Shown: one piece after another, positions 40,871 through 55,401 of the stretch
Layout of the letters: every line of letters starts with the position of its first letter
Position numbering within the stretch: the first letter of the stretch is position 1
Notes under the pieces: generated by a model
What the model was told of the DNA's origin: nothing
The model's database searches: none
The model's input: only the letters and a program-made list of their open reading frames with translations
Origin: Cacajao melanocephalus
Lineage: Eukaryota > Chordata > Mammalia > Primates > Pitheciidae
NCBI GenBank assembly: GCA_963573385.1
Contig: CAUYLG010013797.1
Coordinates: 24,698 to 88,697, forward strand
Direction of reading: 5' to 3'
DNA: 64,000 nt
Program-made: the position numbers and the translations under genes

Positions 40871-42036
40871 ACAGATTATTCACTGTGAATATAGTATTCT
40901 GTCCTTAATGTAATGGAACAACAGAAAGTAGAGGACATATTAAAATATAGTCATTGTCTAAGATGGGAGGACACAGCACAGTGACTTAAGTACTACATAA
41001 ATGCAAGCGCAATTCTGATGAAGATTCTCAGCAAAATGGTCTCTGCATCACTGAGCTGTCACATACCAACTGATTTTAATTAAAATGCATGCTGTTCTAC
41101 AATTCAAGATGGCAGACTATGTTTCTTCACTAAATTCTACTGAAAAGATAATAAATATAAAAGGGAAAAACAATAATGAGAATGAGGGAAGTGGTTACAA
41201 GACACTGTTGGGGCAAAGTTATAAATGAATCTCAAGAACTGGGAAACAGGGATAGACTGCATAAAACAACTTCATCTCAGAATACACAGCTGAGATGATG
41301 AGCTGGCTTTCCTGACGGAGAAGGCTGGGAGAGGCTACTAACAGAAACACCAGTGGATAGTGAGTCAGACAGTGAAACAATTAAGTGAAGGACTGTCTGT
41401 GGAAAATCCATGCCTATCAGCTCCCACTCCTATTCTTCTGAATCCAAGAGAGAACTGACAGCCTGGTATTTATCCTAAGATAAAAAGTGGAAGTCTATTC
41501 TTGAAAGCAAATGGAACAATTCTCAGACAGAGAGACAAAAAGGGAGAAATAAAGGGTGGGAGAGGGAGGGAAAGAGGTATTTTGTATATGGATATCTGCT
41601 CTTGAGTAAGGCACCCTCATTTGGGCTTTTAGGGTGGCATATAGGATGGGCTTTGATCTGTTCCATGACCATACACCTAGAAGGAGGCCTGCCAGTTGTA
41701 CACCATGGTTAATTAGTAATTAATTCTCCCATTTGGGGAAGAAGCCTATTGGAGAAAGAAACACATTTAAACTCTGGCAGAGGAAACGACACCAGTTATT
41801 ATATTGATCAATCTAATATTTTATTCTTAAATATATACACAGCCAAAGATCTCTAGGTTTCTGAGGAAGACCAATAAGAAAAAAAAAAAAAAGGGCCAAG
41901 ATGAACACATAAAATAACTTACTGTAAGGAAACAAAAAGGAACTGAAAAGAACTAAAGTGATACTTAAAACAACTCTAATTGGTATTTTCAGGGGATATT
42001 AGAAAAGTCAATGGAACCATAAAACAAGAACAGAGA
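40871..42036. other. UGGT2 last intron, unrecognised
   Basis: AT-rich intronic sequence with no nameable element. Confidence 0.5.
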
Positions 42037-43352
42037 TTGCTGGCAAGGCGGCCAAATAGGAACAGCTCTGGTGCGCAGGTCCCAGCAGGGCTGATGCAGA
42101 AGGCGGGTGATTCCACATTTCCAACTGAGGTACCTAATTCATCCCATTGGGACTGGCTGGACAGTGGGTGCAGCCCAAGGAGGGCAAGCCGAAGCAGGCT
42201 GGGGTGTCTCCTCACCCAGGAAGCACAAGGGGCTGGGGAACTCTCTCTCTTAGCCAAGGGAAGCCATTAGGGAACATCCTCTGCACTCCAGCCTAGATAC
42301 TGCACTTTTCCCACAGTCTTCACAACCAGCAGACCAGGAGACTCCCTCTGGTATCTATGACACCAGGGCCCTGGGTTTCCAGCACAAAACTAAGACAGTG
42401 AGCTAGCTGCATCAGTTTTTTTTTTCATACCCAGTGGCACCTGGAATGCCAGCAAGACAGAACCATTCAATCCCCTGGAAAGGGGGATGAAGCCAGGGAG
42501 TCAAGTGATCTGGCTTGGTGGCTCCCACCCCCACAAAGACCAGCAAGTTAAGATCCACTGGCTTGAAATTCTCGCAGCCAGGATAGCAGTCTAAGCCTGA
42601 CCTGGGATGTTCAAGCTCAGTGGAGGGAGGGGCGTCTGCCATTGCTGAGGCTTGGGCAGGCGGCTTTAAACTTATAGTGTAAACAAAGTCACCAGGAAGT
42701 TCAAACTGGGCAGAGCCCACGGCAGCTCAGCAAGGCCTCTGCAGGCAGACTGTGTCACTGGACTCCCTCTTTGCTGGGCAAGGCATCTCTGAAAAAAGGC
42801 AGCAGAACGTCAGGGACTTATAAATAAACCCCCACCTTCCTGAGACAGAGCACCTGGGTAAAGGGGGTGGTTGTGGGTACAGATTCACCCAACTTAAACG
42901 TCCCTGCCTCGTAGCTCTGAAGAGAGCATGGGATCTCCCAGCACAGTGTTCGAGCTCTGATAAGGGACAGACCACCTCCTCAAGTGGCTCCCTGATCCCC
43001 ATGTATCCTGACTGGGAGACACCTCCCAGTAGGGGCTGACAGACAGACACTTCATACAGGAGAGCTCTGGCTGGCATCTGGTGGGTACCCTTTGGGATAA
43101 AGCTCCAAGAGGAAGGAATAGGCAGCAATCTTTGCTGTTCTGCAGCCCCCACTGGTGATTCCCAGGCAAGCAGGGTCTGGACTGGACCTCCAGCAAACTC
43201 CAGCAGACCTGCCGCAGAGGGGCCTGACTATTAGAAGGAAAACTAACAAACAGAAAGAAATAGTTTCAACATCAACAGAAAGAATGTCCACTGAGAGACC
43301 CCATCCAAAGGTCACCGACCTCAAAGACCAAAGGTAGATAAATCCAATGAAG

Positions 43353-44364
43353 ATGGGAAGAAACCAGAGCAAAAAGGCTGAAAACTCCAAAACACAGAAT
43401 GCCTCTTCTCCTCCAAGGGATCACATCTCTTAATCAGCAAGGGAAAAAAACTGGATGGAGAATAAGTTTGATGCATTGACAGAAGCAGGCTTCAGAAGCT
43501 GGGTAATAACAAACTTCTCTGAGCTAAAGGAGTGTATTTCCCAATGCAAGGAAACTAAGAACCTTGAAAGAAGGTTAGACAAAATGCTACCCAGAATAAC
43601 CAGCTTAGAGAAGAACATAAACAATCTGATAACGCTGAAAAACACAGCATGAGAACTTCGTGAAGCATATACAAATTTCAATAGCTGAATTGATCAAACA
43701 GAAGAAAGGATATCAGCAACTGAAGATCAACTCAACGAAATGAGAATACAAGATTAGAGAGAAAAGAGTGAAAAATGAACAAAGCCTCCAAGAAATATGA
43801 GATTACATGAAAAGACCAAATCTACATTTGATCAGTGTACCTGAAAGTGATAGGGAGGATGAAACCAAATTGGAAAACAGTCTTCAGGATATTATCCAGG
43901 AAAACTTCCCCAACCTAGCAAGGCAGGCCAACATTCAAATTCAGGCAATACAGAGAACACCACTAAGATACACCTCGAGAAGAGCAACCCCAAGACACGT
44001 AATGGTCAGATTCACCAGGGTTGAAATGAAGGAAAAAATGCTAAGGACAACCAGAGAGAAAGGTCAGGTTACTCACAAAGGGAAGCCCATCAGACTCACG
44101 GTGAATCTCTCAACAGAAACCCTACAAGCCAGAAAAGAGTGGAGGCCAATATTCAACATCCTTAAAGAAAAGAATTTTCAACCCAAATTTCATATCCAGC
44201 CAAACTAAGCTCATAAGCGAAGGAGAAATAAAATCCTTTGCAGACAAGCAAATGCCAAGAGATTTTGGCACCACCAGGCCTGCCTTACAACAGCTCCTGA
44301 AGGAAGCACAAAACACAGAAAGGAACAACCAGTACCAGCCACTACAGAAATATACCAAGTTGTG
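43353..44364 (+). pseudogene. L1 ORF1 remnant
   Basis: Opens MGRNQSKKAENSKTQNAS and is stopped after 26 codons (TAA near 43431). The RNA-binding region is readable in pieces (for example 43807-44208, with the coiled-coil-to-RRM transition and EKGQVTHKGKPIRL). A premature stop at 44206 precedes the expected end (about 44364). Non-functional. Confidence 0.85.
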
Positions 44365-44428
44365 AAGACCATTGACACCATGAAGAAACTGCATCAACTA
44401 ACAGGCAAAATAACCAGCGAGCATCATA

Positions 44429-47428
44429 ATGGCAGGATCGAATTCACAGATAACAATAGTAACCTTAAATGTAAATGGGCTAACTGCCCCAGTTAAAATA
44501 CACGGACCGGCAAATTGGATAAGGAGTCAAGAACCATTGGTGTGCTGTATTCAGGAGACCCATCTCATATGCAAAGACATATATAGGCTCAAAATAAAGG
44601 GATGGAGGAAGATTTACCAAGCAAAAGGAAAGGAAAAAAGAAAAAGCAGAGGTTGCAATTCTAGTCTCTGATAAAACAGACTAAACCAACAAAGATCAAA
44701 AGAGACAAAGAAGGGTATTACACAATGTCAAATGGATCAATGCAACAAGAAGAGCTAACTATCCTATATGCACCCAATACAGGAGCACCCAGATTCATAA
44801 AGCAAGTTCTTAGAGACCTACAAAGAGACTTAGACTCTCACACAATAATAATGGGAGACTTTAACACCCCACCATCAATATCAGACAGATCAACAAGACA
44901 GAAAACTAACAAGGGTATACAGGACTTGAACTCAGATCTGGACCAAGTGGACCTAATAGACATCTACAGAACTCTCGATCCCAAATCAACAGAATACACA
45001 TTCTTCTCAGCACCACATCATACTTATTCTAAAACTGACCACGTAACTGGAAGTAAAATACTCGTCAGGAAATGCAAAAGAATGAAAATAACAAATAGTC
45101 TCTCAGACCACAGTGCAATCACATTAGAACTCAGGATTAAGAAGCAGTCAAAACCACACATCTACATGGAAACTGAACAATCTATTCCTGAATGAGTACT
45201 GGATAAATAATGAAATGAAGAAAGAAATAAAGATGTTCTTTGAAACCAATGAGAACAAGACACAACATACCAGAATCTCTGGGACACACTTAAAGCAATG
45301 TGTAGAGGGAAATTTATAGCACTAAATGCCCACAAGAGAAATGAGGAAAGATCTAAAATCGACACCCTAGCATCACAATTAAAAGAATTGTAGGAGCAAG
45401 AGCGAGCGAACTCAAAAGCTAGCAGAAGACAAGAAATAAATAAGATCAGAGCAGAACTGAAGGAGATAGAGACACAAAAAAACGCTTCAAAAAATCAATA
45501 AAACCAGGAGCTGGTTTTCTGAAAAGATCAACAAAATAGACCGCTAGCCAGACTACTAAAAAAGAAGAGAGAAGAATTGAATAGATGCAATAAAAAATGA
45601 CAAAAGAGATACCACCACTGATTCCACAGAAATACAAAATATCATCAGAGATTACTACAAACAACTCTATGCGAATAAGCCAGAACATCTAGAAGAAATG
45701 GATACATTCTTGGACACTTACACCCTCCCAAGACTAAACCAGGAAGAAGTCAAACACCTAAATAGACCAATAGCAAAGTGTGAAACTGAGGCAGCAATTA
45801 ATAGCCTACCAACCAAAAAAAGCCCAGGACTAGATGAGTTCACAGCCGAATTCTACCAGAGGTACAAAGAGGAGCTGGTACCATTCCTTCTGAAACAATT
45901 CCACACAACAGAAAAAGAGAGACTCCCCCCTAATTCATTTTATGAGGCCAGCATCATCCTGATACCAAAACCTGGGAGAAGCACAACTAAAAAAGAAAAT
46001 TGCAGGCCAATATCTCTGATGAACATCCAAGCGAAAATCCTCAATAAAATACTGGCAAAAACAAATCCAACAGCACATCTAAAAGCTTATCCGTCATGTT
46101 CAAGTCGGCTTCATCCCTGGGATGCAAGGCTGGTTCAACATATGCAAATCAAAAAACATAATCCATCACATAAACAGAACCAAAGACAAAAAACACATGA
46201 TATCTCAATAGATGCAGAGAAAGCCTCTGACAAAATTCAACAGCCCTTTATGCTAAAAACTCTCAGTAAACTAGGTATCAATGGAACATATCTCAAAATA
46301 ATAAGAGCTCTTATGACAAACCTACAGCCAATATCATACTGAATGGGCAAAAGCTGGAAGAATTCCCTTTGAAATCAGGCACTAGACAAGGATGCCCTCC
46401 CTCACCACTCCTATTCAACATAGTATTGAAAGTTCTGGCCAGGGCAATCAGCCAAGGAAAAGAAATAAAGGGTATTCAATTAGGAAAAGAGGAAGTAAAA
46501 TTGTCTCTATTTGCAGATGACATAATTGTATAAGACCTCATCATTTCAGTCCAACATCTCCTTAAGCTGATAAGCAACTTCAGCAAAGTCTCAGGATACA
46601 AAAATCAATGTGCAAAAATCACAAGAATTCCTATACACCAATAACAGACAAACAGAGAGCCAAATCATGGGTGAACTCCCATTCACAATTCCTACAAAGA
46701 GAATAAAATACCTAGGAATACAACTAACAAGGGATGTGAAGGACCTCTTCAAGAACTACAAACCACTGCTCAAGGAAATAAGAGAGTACACAAACATATG
46801 GAAAAACACTCCATGCTCATAGTTAGGAAGAATCAATATCATGAAAATGGCCATACTGTTCAAAGTAATTTATAGATTCAGTGCTATCCCCCATCACCCC
46901 CCATCAAGCTACCATTGACTTTCTTCACAGAATTGGAAAAAAAACCACCTTAAACTTCATATGGGAGCAAAAAAGAGCCCACAAAGATAAGACAATCCTA
47001 AGGGGGCACGGAACACAAACCACAAAACAAAGCTGGAGGCATCACGCTTCCTGACTTCAAACTATACTACAATGCTCCAGTAATCAAAACAGCAGAGTAA
47101 TGGTACCAAAACAGAGATATAGACCAATGGAATAGAACAGAGGCCTCAGAAATAATGTCACACATCTATAGCCATTTGATCTTTGACAAAGCTAACAAAA
47201 ACAAGAAATGGGGAAAAGATTCCCTATTTAATAAATGGTGTTGGGAAAACTGGCTAGCCATATGCAGAAAGCTGAAACTGGATCCCTTCCTTACATCTTA
47301 TACAAAAATCAACTCTAGACAGATTACATATTTAAATCTAAAAACTAAAACCATAAAAACCCTAGAAGAAAACCTAGGCAATACCATTCAGGATACAGGC
47401 ATGGGCAAGGACTTCATGACTTCATGAT
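44429..47428 (+). pseudogene. L1 ORF2 remnant (endonuclease and reverse transcriptase)
   Basis: Begins MAGSNSQITIVTLNVNGLTA, the apurinic-type endonuclease domain. Endonuclease motifs GDFNTP (about 44860) and SDHSAI (about 45105) and reverse transcriptase motif FADDII (about 46510) are visible, but in different frames. Many stops and frameshifts; the C-terminal part is deleted. The longest open pieces are 45698-46342 and 44725-45195. Confidence 0.9.
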
Positions 47429-47937
47429 AGCATTAGGAGAAATACCTAATGTAGATGATGGAATGATGAATGCAGTCAACCACAACGGCATGTGTATAAC
47501 TATGTAACAAACTGACATGTTCTGCACATGTATCCCAGAACTTAAAGTACAAAAAAAAGTAATTTAAAATGTTCAAGACATTCAGTACAGATCTGTGACT
47601 CCATATTGCTGTTTAGTTGGCTTTCTATTATAGGATATAAAAACTAACCCCCAATCTATGGAATGTTAACCTGACACCTAAGATAGTCAAAGCCTTCCAT
47701 AGTTCAATATCCCACACTATTTTCTGGTTGTAACTAAAAATAAACAACTGGTGAATGATTTCACTTGTTTTAAAAAAGCCATTTACACTTAAAAAATGGG
47801 ATGAGGTGATATTCCCTCCTTCTTAAAAGTGTTCCTAGAGCTACTAAAAATTTGCATACAAAATAGTTGATAAAAATATTCCTCTGGATTGTACAAGAAG
47901 GGAGACAGGAACCACTGATAAGACATGGTATATGATA

Positions 47938-48244
47938 TTAATCAGACTTAGCTTCTTTCTCTTCATCTTCATTGGAGGCTGAACTCTCCTTGGTTTTAGT
48001 TTCTCCATTTTATGCAGGCAAATCTTCTTTACTTTCATGGTTGGCCACTTTAGTCTGTTTTCCCTTTGCTCCTCCTTTCCCTTTTGTTTGAATGTTTCTG
48101 TCTGAAGATTTATCCCTTTCTGCTGCCTTTTCTGGCTTAGTTTCCACTTTTGCAAGAGCAGGTTTAGCTGACCAGTGCACAGATCTCCTCTCTTGGGCTC
48201 TTCCTTTGCTGTCCCTTCAGTGGAACTGACCTTCCTCTTGGCAT
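47938..48244 (-). pseudogene. HMGN1P: HMGN1 processed pseudogene, coding remnant
   Basis: The - strand reads an intronless, broken copy of HMGN1, a nucleosome-binding protein. The start ATG (48244-48242) is followed by a one-base deletion, so the body KRKVSSTEGTAKEEPKR is out of frame with it. Further frameshifts follow, and the C-terminal EKEAKSD-stop lands at 47938-47940. The sequence below the stop matches the HMGN1 3' UTR as I remember it (down to roughly 47,600). About 150 bases above the start (to about 48,400) look like its 5' UTR. No introns, so it is a retrocopy. It sits in UGGT2 intron DNA in the same orientation as UGGT2, directly beside the 3' end of an L1. Not expected to be functional. 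Confidence 0.88.
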
Positions 48245-48544
48245 CCTGGCAGCAGGGAGGGTGTGTGCCAAGTGCCTGCAGCCTGCAGCACATTGAAACC
48301 CTTACCGGAGGTGGGCTGCTTGGCTGCTGCCACTCCTCTTGCCACCTGAGCTGCTCAGGTGATTTTCTTAATGGCATCTGGGAACTTGTCTGCTGCCTCT
48401 TGGTTGGTAGAAGCTGCTTTTCCTATCATCTTGACTTTTAAAATCCAAAACTTTCTAACATTATCAAACCATCCTTTGCTGACATTAAATTCTCTAGCTT
48501 TAGATCCTGCACCTTACTTTTGCTTTAAGTTGTCACATAATGAC

Positions 48545-48899
48545 ATTTTTATTGAATTATATTAGTCTACAGGTACGCGTTTCTTATTGTAATCCTGCAC
48601 CCACATAAAAGCTGCATTTTTAATATCAGATAAATATTTTGCAAAATGTGTAAAGTTTTGGTGTCTGCTGACGTACCTGCAATGTATATTTATATTTGTA
48701 ATATAATACACCACATCTGAAGCCATCCTCATAGAGTTAAACAAGAATTCTGGACAGAAATTTGGTTAATTATTAATAGGCAGCACTTTGAGCCACTTCC
48801 TTGTAACTGAAAGTTACTTAGCACTAGATACTGACCATTTACATCCCCACTATTCTTGTATATAGGATTTCTGACATCAGAATCATAAGGCTTTTAAGA
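48545..48899. other. UGGT2 intron, unrecognised
   Basis: AT-rich intronic sequence without a nameable element. Confidence 0.5.
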
Positions 48900-48924
48900 A
48901 TTGCCTAAGCACATCCTGAGTTCC

Positions 48925-49235
48925 AGCAGAACAGCTGACATTAAACAGTATGAAGACCCCCACAAAGTAATCAATTCAGCATGGGAATATAGTTTCTTCA
49001 TCTCCCTATACTATGACTTTGCTCTGCACTCTTTGACCAATCAATGCTCTTCATCCTTTGGCCCCCTCCAAAACCCTTAAAAATCACTAGTCTCAAACTG
49101 CTCAGAGACACAGACTTGAGTTTTCTTTCTGTTTCCTCACTTGGCAGCCCTATGATTAAACCTCTTTCTCTGCTGCAACCCAGTGTCTCAGCATATTGAC
49201 ATGCTGTGTGCACTGGGCATGGAACCTATTATAGT
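48925..49235. mobile_element. LTR-like segment (ERV1-type, tentative)
   Basis: Contains ATTAAACCTCTTTCTCTGCT GCAA followed by CCCAGTGTCTCAG and a CACTGGGCATGGAACC end, which resembles the R/U5 region of class I LTRs. No internal retroviral sequence is present. Family not assigned. Confidence 0.42.
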
Positions 49236-49469
49236 TAAAAATCCTTAAATACGATTGCTTCTCTAGGTATGAGTAAGTAAAATAGGACTTCCAATTTTAT
49301 TCTTATACTTCCACGTTGTTCTAATGTTTAAAATGTACATGTCTTACATTTGTAATTAAAAATTAAGTTAAAAACAATCTTTTCTGTAAAATTCCTTTCT
49401 TATTTATATACATATCGATACACAAACACACACAGACCTATGATTTTTCTTTAATGGAAATGAGATCAA

Positions 49470-49830
49470 TTGTATTATAAATATTGCTTCATAACCTATT
49501 TTTTAACTTAAAAATATACATTTACCTTGTTTCTCTTGAAAAGCTACACTATATTCCATTGTTTGTATGTATCAATGTTTATGTAACCTAGTGATGGACA
49601 GATTTCTATTTCATTGTTTAAAATAATGCTATAATAAACATACCAATATACACACCATTTTTCTTTTTTAAGTAAGTGTCTTGAAGTGAATTGCTGGGTC
49701 AAAGGGTATATACATTTTAAATTTTTATACATATGAAATTTCCTTAACTTACATAGCTACTATATGTATACTTATATAAAAATGCTAACTTTCCAACATT
49801 CTCACTAATGCTCATTATTATTAACCTGTT
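49470..49830 (-). mobile_element. Old antisense L1 fragment
   Basis: Reversed L1 3' wording: ACACTATATTCCATTGTTTG, TAATGCTATAATAAACATAC, AATTGCTGGGTCAAAGGG. Highly diverged. Confidence 0.65.
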
Positions 49831-50970
49831 AACTCTTTCCCAATTTGATAAGACACACATATATAAGAAAAAATGTTTTATGTTGAGGTAATTTTCCTTT
49901 CTTATTTTTGCTTTCTTTCCTTTTCTCCCTCCTCCCTTTGTCACGCTGTTTCTCTATTAAAAGGGAATTATATCATACAACTTACAGAATAATTTTTTCC
50001 TTCTGAACTGAAATGGTATCTTTAGCTATACTAAGTTATTATATATACATAGGTGTCTTTTAAATAATGAACTTCTCAGACACACCAAGAAAACTTTTTT
50101 TTAAAGGAAAACAGTAAGTCAAGATGAAACAATTTCAGGTTTATATGAGAAAGTTTACACATAATCATTCTGGCTTCCCTAAACAGTAAAGCTGAGGAAA
50201 ATGAGAACTGTATTCTGAACCACTGGGAATAATTATTGAGAGTATTAGTAAATATAATCCAGTGAAAGTCTCTAACACACTGAGAAGAACACAATAGGAG
50301 TTCAGGGCGCTTTTTAAAAGAGAGTAAAGAATAGGGAGACACAAGCAACAATGATAGGGAAAGAGAATTAAGAGGCAATCAAGAAGTCTGTATCAACTTC
50401 AAAAAACAAATTTGGCACATTTGTTGAACACTTATGTAGGGCAATGAAACACCAAGGTAACCACATTTTTTTTCATAAAAGAAATGGAAGCAAATCCAAT
50501 CCAAGTCATTCTCCAGCCCATGATAGAACCATGAACACCTGGGGAAACCTGTGTTATATATGAGATTAACTTCAGAGATAGGAAGTGATATTTTTAGTTA
50601 GCTATGTAAGGCTTTTATTAATTTTTAGGACTTCCTCAAATTTTCACATTTAGGAAATACCGTGCAATCTTAGAGACAAACACTCCTTTTACTTTTATTT
50701 TCCATTTCCATCTTGTGTCAGGAAACTAATGTTATACTACCTATCTATATAGAGATATCAGCTGAAGCTGTATCCATGGGGAAACAGATTATCTATGCTT
50801 TAAACTTGTAAGCTTACTCTACACAAAAATACATCTTTAAATTATGCCACAGACTTTTTAAAAGACATTCTTAATCATTTGATAACTTCACTAAGAAATG
50901 AGTCTGTAGTCTATCCTAATCTCATTAATGCAACATATGGGTTCCCACGTCACAACAGTTAATGACTTAC
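49831..50970. other. UGGT2 intron, unrecognised
   Basis: AT-rich intron preceding (in + coordinates) the penultimate exon; nothing assignable. Confidence 0.5.
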
Positions 50971-51097
50971 TTGCATCTTTCTTCTTTTTTTCAAGATGAT
51001 CCAACAGTCGTCTTATCTCAGCATCATACTCCACCCATTCTGGGACAATTCTGGCAGCAGCTTTTAGTTTGGGTTCTTTTGTTTTGGGATTATTACA
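50971..51097 (-). CDS. UGGT2: UGGT2 penultimate coding exon (residues ~1468-1510)
   Basis: The - strand acceptor AG (51099-51098) is followed by 42 codons plus one base, from CNNPKTKEPK to EKKKKDA, then a GTAAGT donor (50970-50965). It contains the end of the GT24 catalytic domain (ARIVPEWVEYD) and a basic, coiled, lysine-rich tail. The junction with the upstream exon is phase 0. The single leftover A joins TT of the last exon to make Ile. The intron downstream is 10.4 kb and carries the broken L1 and the HMGN1 pseudogene. Confidence 0.95.
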
Positions 51098-52284
51098 CTA
51101 AAAGTTTAAGTAAATTTTGTTAATGAAAGACCATGCTCCTGGAAACATAAGGACAATGCTGTGTCACTAGGGCAAACAAAATACATTTTACAAAAAGCAG
51201 AGTCCTACTAAGTACTGGAAGTTTAATTTAGACAGGATCAAGTGAAATGACATATCACAACTTACGTAACTAGCAATTAATTGCTTAATACAAATACCTC
51301 AATCAGAAATTTAAATAAAAATTGTTGAAAGACATTCTGATGGCTCATAAGAAGTTTGTCAAAAAAAAATTACATAAATATTTTGACAAAAGATCTAATA
51401 ACATTACCACTATGAAAACTACATAGCAGACTAGTGTGCTTTATAGGCACCAGAGAATATACTATATTATATAGTATAGTATCCTATACTAATAGTAGGA
51501 CCTATACATATCACATAATTTGTTTTATGTGTAGGGTGTATGTATATCTTAATTTATTCATCTGCAAAGAAAATAAGAAAATCTCTAAGGTTCCATCAAT
51601 ATACAATCAGGTTAAACTGCTGAGTACTACTACAGAATTTCTTGGGAAATTAAATAAAAGTTAAAAGGCAAAAATTATAGAAGGTTGATAAGAATCTGAC
51701 ACATGATGTTTTTGAAGGCATAGCTGATAGGATCTGCTGATATACTGGATGTGAGCCTTGAATAAAGAGAGGCATCAAGGAAAGACAAAGCCACCAGTAC
51801 CTTCAGCTTGAGCAATATAAACAATGGAGTTGCCGTTTAATGAGACGGAAGACAATAGGAGCTGTATAAACTTCAACAAGTTATTAAAAAAGCCCATTTG
51901 CTATTTACAAAGCCTTAAGGCAGGGAGCAACTTGAAGATCACTTCTGGTGACATTTTTTCCACTTGCTTTCCTCTTACTGCTTAGGGGAAAGCTGTTAGT
52001 CATGAGATGAGCCTACTGTCTTAATCCTTTCCTCACCAAATATTTTCAGTTGATTCCTTATGGATTTCTTTTCCATAGTGACATATTCCTGAGGTAAGTG
52101 GAAAACACAATTTTCTTTGCAGAAGTTAACGTTATAAGGCAATGTCTTCTATACAGTGAAGACAATGGAACCAATTTCTTTTTTAAATTATGTCAAATAT
52201 TAAAAATAAAAATACTATGTTTTCTTTAGCTTTTTGTACTACAGTGTTTCATGTGTGTGCGTGCATGCATGCAGGCTATAAGCT
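51098..52284. other. UGGT2 intron, unrecognised
   Basis: AT-rich; contains a TA/ATA-rich patch near 51460-51490 but no named element. Confidence 0.5.
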
Positions 52285-52287
52285 TTA

Positions 52288-52505
52288 TTAGTGGTTCTTA
52301 ACTGGGTAATCATACTCCACAGGGGAACTTTGGCAAGGTCTGGAGAAAATTTGTGATGGCTGGGGAGTGGTGGGGTGCTACTGCCATCTAGAGGACAGAG
52401 ACGAGGAATGCTGCTAAATACCTGACTGCACACAACAACCGTCAGAACAAAGAATTCTCCACCCCTCAATGCCAACAGTGCTGAGGCTGAAAAACTCTGG
52501 TTGAA
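52288..52505 (+). mobile_element. hAT-Charlie MITE (MER20-like)
   Basis: TTAGTGGTTCTTAACTGGG, GGGAACTTTGGCAAGGTCTG, GTGCTACTGCCATCTAGAGG and a GAGGCTGAAAAACTCTGG end follow the MER20-type order over nearly full length. Confidence 0.75.
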
Positions 52506-52885
52506 ATGTAAAGTTGAGAGATTATAATGACATTCATAAACATTTTCATTCCCACCTTCAATATTATTAATCAAGCTCTTTTCCTCTGTTAGGCCATTTC
52601 CTTGGGAATTTTCTAGATTCTCTTTTCTCCCCCATGAAGAATGGCATATTCTCTCATTCTACTTTTAGTGTTTCTACAAGAGAGACAGGCTGAACACCGA
52701 CATTTGTGTCACTTCTCCTTTTCCTGGGTAGTGCTATTGCTAGGAAGTAGCTGGCCATCCAGGAATGACATTTCTCAGCTCCTGTTACAGCTAGATATGG
52801 CCACGTGACCAGCTCCCACCAATGGGCTATGCCTTTAGGATTTAAGATGTGTTCTCCACACTTTTTTCCCCCTTCCCTCCAGATT

Positions 52886-53223
52886 GGCACTATCCAATAG
52901 AAATATGACGAAAACCACATATGTAATTTGCGGGTTTTTTTTTTCACTAGAAAAACACTAAATTTTTCTAGTAGCTACATATAAAAATGAAAAAGGAAGA
53001 GGTGAAATAAACTTCAATGCCATATTTAACCCAACATATCCAAAATACTGTCAACATGTCATCAATACAAATATTAGTAATGAGATATGTTATTTTCATT
53101 GTACTGAGTCTTCAAAATCTGGTGTGTATGTTATACCTTACAGCATATCTCAATTCAGACTAGCAACATGTTAAGGGCTCAACAGCCACATGTGGCAAGT
53201 AACTGCTGCACTGGAAGGAGCAG
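52886..53223 (+). mobile_element. hAT-Charlie MITE (probably MER33-like)
   Basis: GGCACTATCCAATAGAAATA, TTTCTAGTAGCTACAT, AACCCAACATATCCAAAATA, ATCTCAATTCAGACTAGC and AACAGCCACATGTGGCAAGT occur in the order of a known Charlie-type non-autonomous element. Confidence 0.72.
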
Positions 53224-53781
53224 TCACAGGTGGACAAAAAGGACTCCCTGAGACATGGCATGCAGGAGGGCTACTCACTGATCAAGATACCCACTTAGGT
53301 CTGTCGCTGGAATGAGTATGAAGCCACTAAATTTTGGGGGTTTGTTTCGGTAGCTCATGTTAATCTAAGTACTAAAGATCCCAAAGTGACCTATATCACT
53401 ACTGTATGAGTCACAACAGAACGCTAACAACACGTTAATAGTTATATTCACTAATGTTCTTGGCCTCTCTTTATGGAATTCCCTTGCTTACCTCTGAAAA
53501 AATGCCATTGTATTTGTTTATACTATATTCTACCACCTATGACTGCATTCTAACATGCTGGCATGCTACTTTTAAAACATGTATTTCTACACATATTTGA
53601 AAAAGTTCCTATATTTTGTTTCCCTGCCCTTTTTTGTTCAAAATTGTATGAATTCTAACATTTTCATAGCTTATTCTTCATGAAGATCTTGTAAACAAAT
53701 TTCTGCACTTAGCACATTAAAAACAATATGGTAGGAAAAAACTTATTATACCTACTAAAGACGATATAGTATTGGACTATT

Positions 53782-53854
53782 AGATCTAAATGAACAACAA
53801 ATAGTTTGAAATATTTTATGTTTAGGAGAGTTAAACTGCATAGAATAGTTAAAC
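53782..53854. repeat. 73-bp direct repeat, copy 1
   Basis: Starts AGATCTAAATGAACAACAAA. 71 of 73 bases are identical to 55995-56067; weaker similarity extends about 25 bases to the left. Not a recognised repeat family. Confidence 0.93.
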
Positions 53855-54018
53855 TGCTTTAAATGAGAATCTAAGAAAAACAATCTCTTAAAAATAAGAA
53901 AAAAAAGCATGTATGACATAATTTAAGTAGACAAATTGTCTTGGTTGCCTTTATTTGGGGGAAAATATTGGCAGGAGAACTCAACTGATGACATGTCAAA
54001 ATGATAGCTAATCCATGA

Positions 54019-54365
<347 letters not shown>

Positions 54366-54380
54366 TCTCAGCCTTTCTTT

Positions 54381-55350
<970 letters not shown>

Positions 55351-55401
55351 AAGAAATATTTCCATAACTGCTTATACACAAATGAAAACAAAGACACTCA
55401 C

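Larger units (their letters stand above)
42037..47556 (+). mobile_element. Nearly full-length L1 (L1PB/old L1PA type), inactivated
   Basis: Starts at a full-length-type 5' end (GGCCAAATAGGAACAGCTCT) and has a 5' UTR of about 1.3 kb. An ORF1-type reading frame opens with ATG at 43353 but meets a stop after 26 codons; ORF1-like sequence then runs to about 44364. ORF2 begins with ATG at 44429 (endonuclease N-terminus) but is broken by frameshifts. The reverse transcriptase FADD motif is at about 46510. About 0.9 kb between ORF2 near 47,425 and the 3' UTR is deleted. It ends in a short A-run. In antisense orientation within the UGGT2 intron. Confidence 0.95.

Noticed and set aside
42037..43352. 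Open frames on both strands at 41976-43390
   Set aside because: They fall in the L1 5' UTR; no splice sites or conserved domains.
45698..46342. The longest open frame in the window (214 codons), and the 156-codon frame at 44725-45195
   Set aside because: They are pieces of L1 ORF2 (reverse transcriptase and endonuclease) with frameshifts between them, not a host gene.
47844..48377. A 177-codon - strand open frame
   Set aside because: It is a frame through the HMGN1 retrocopy. The real start is shifted out of frame by a one-base deletion, and the upstream Met lies in former 5' UTR.
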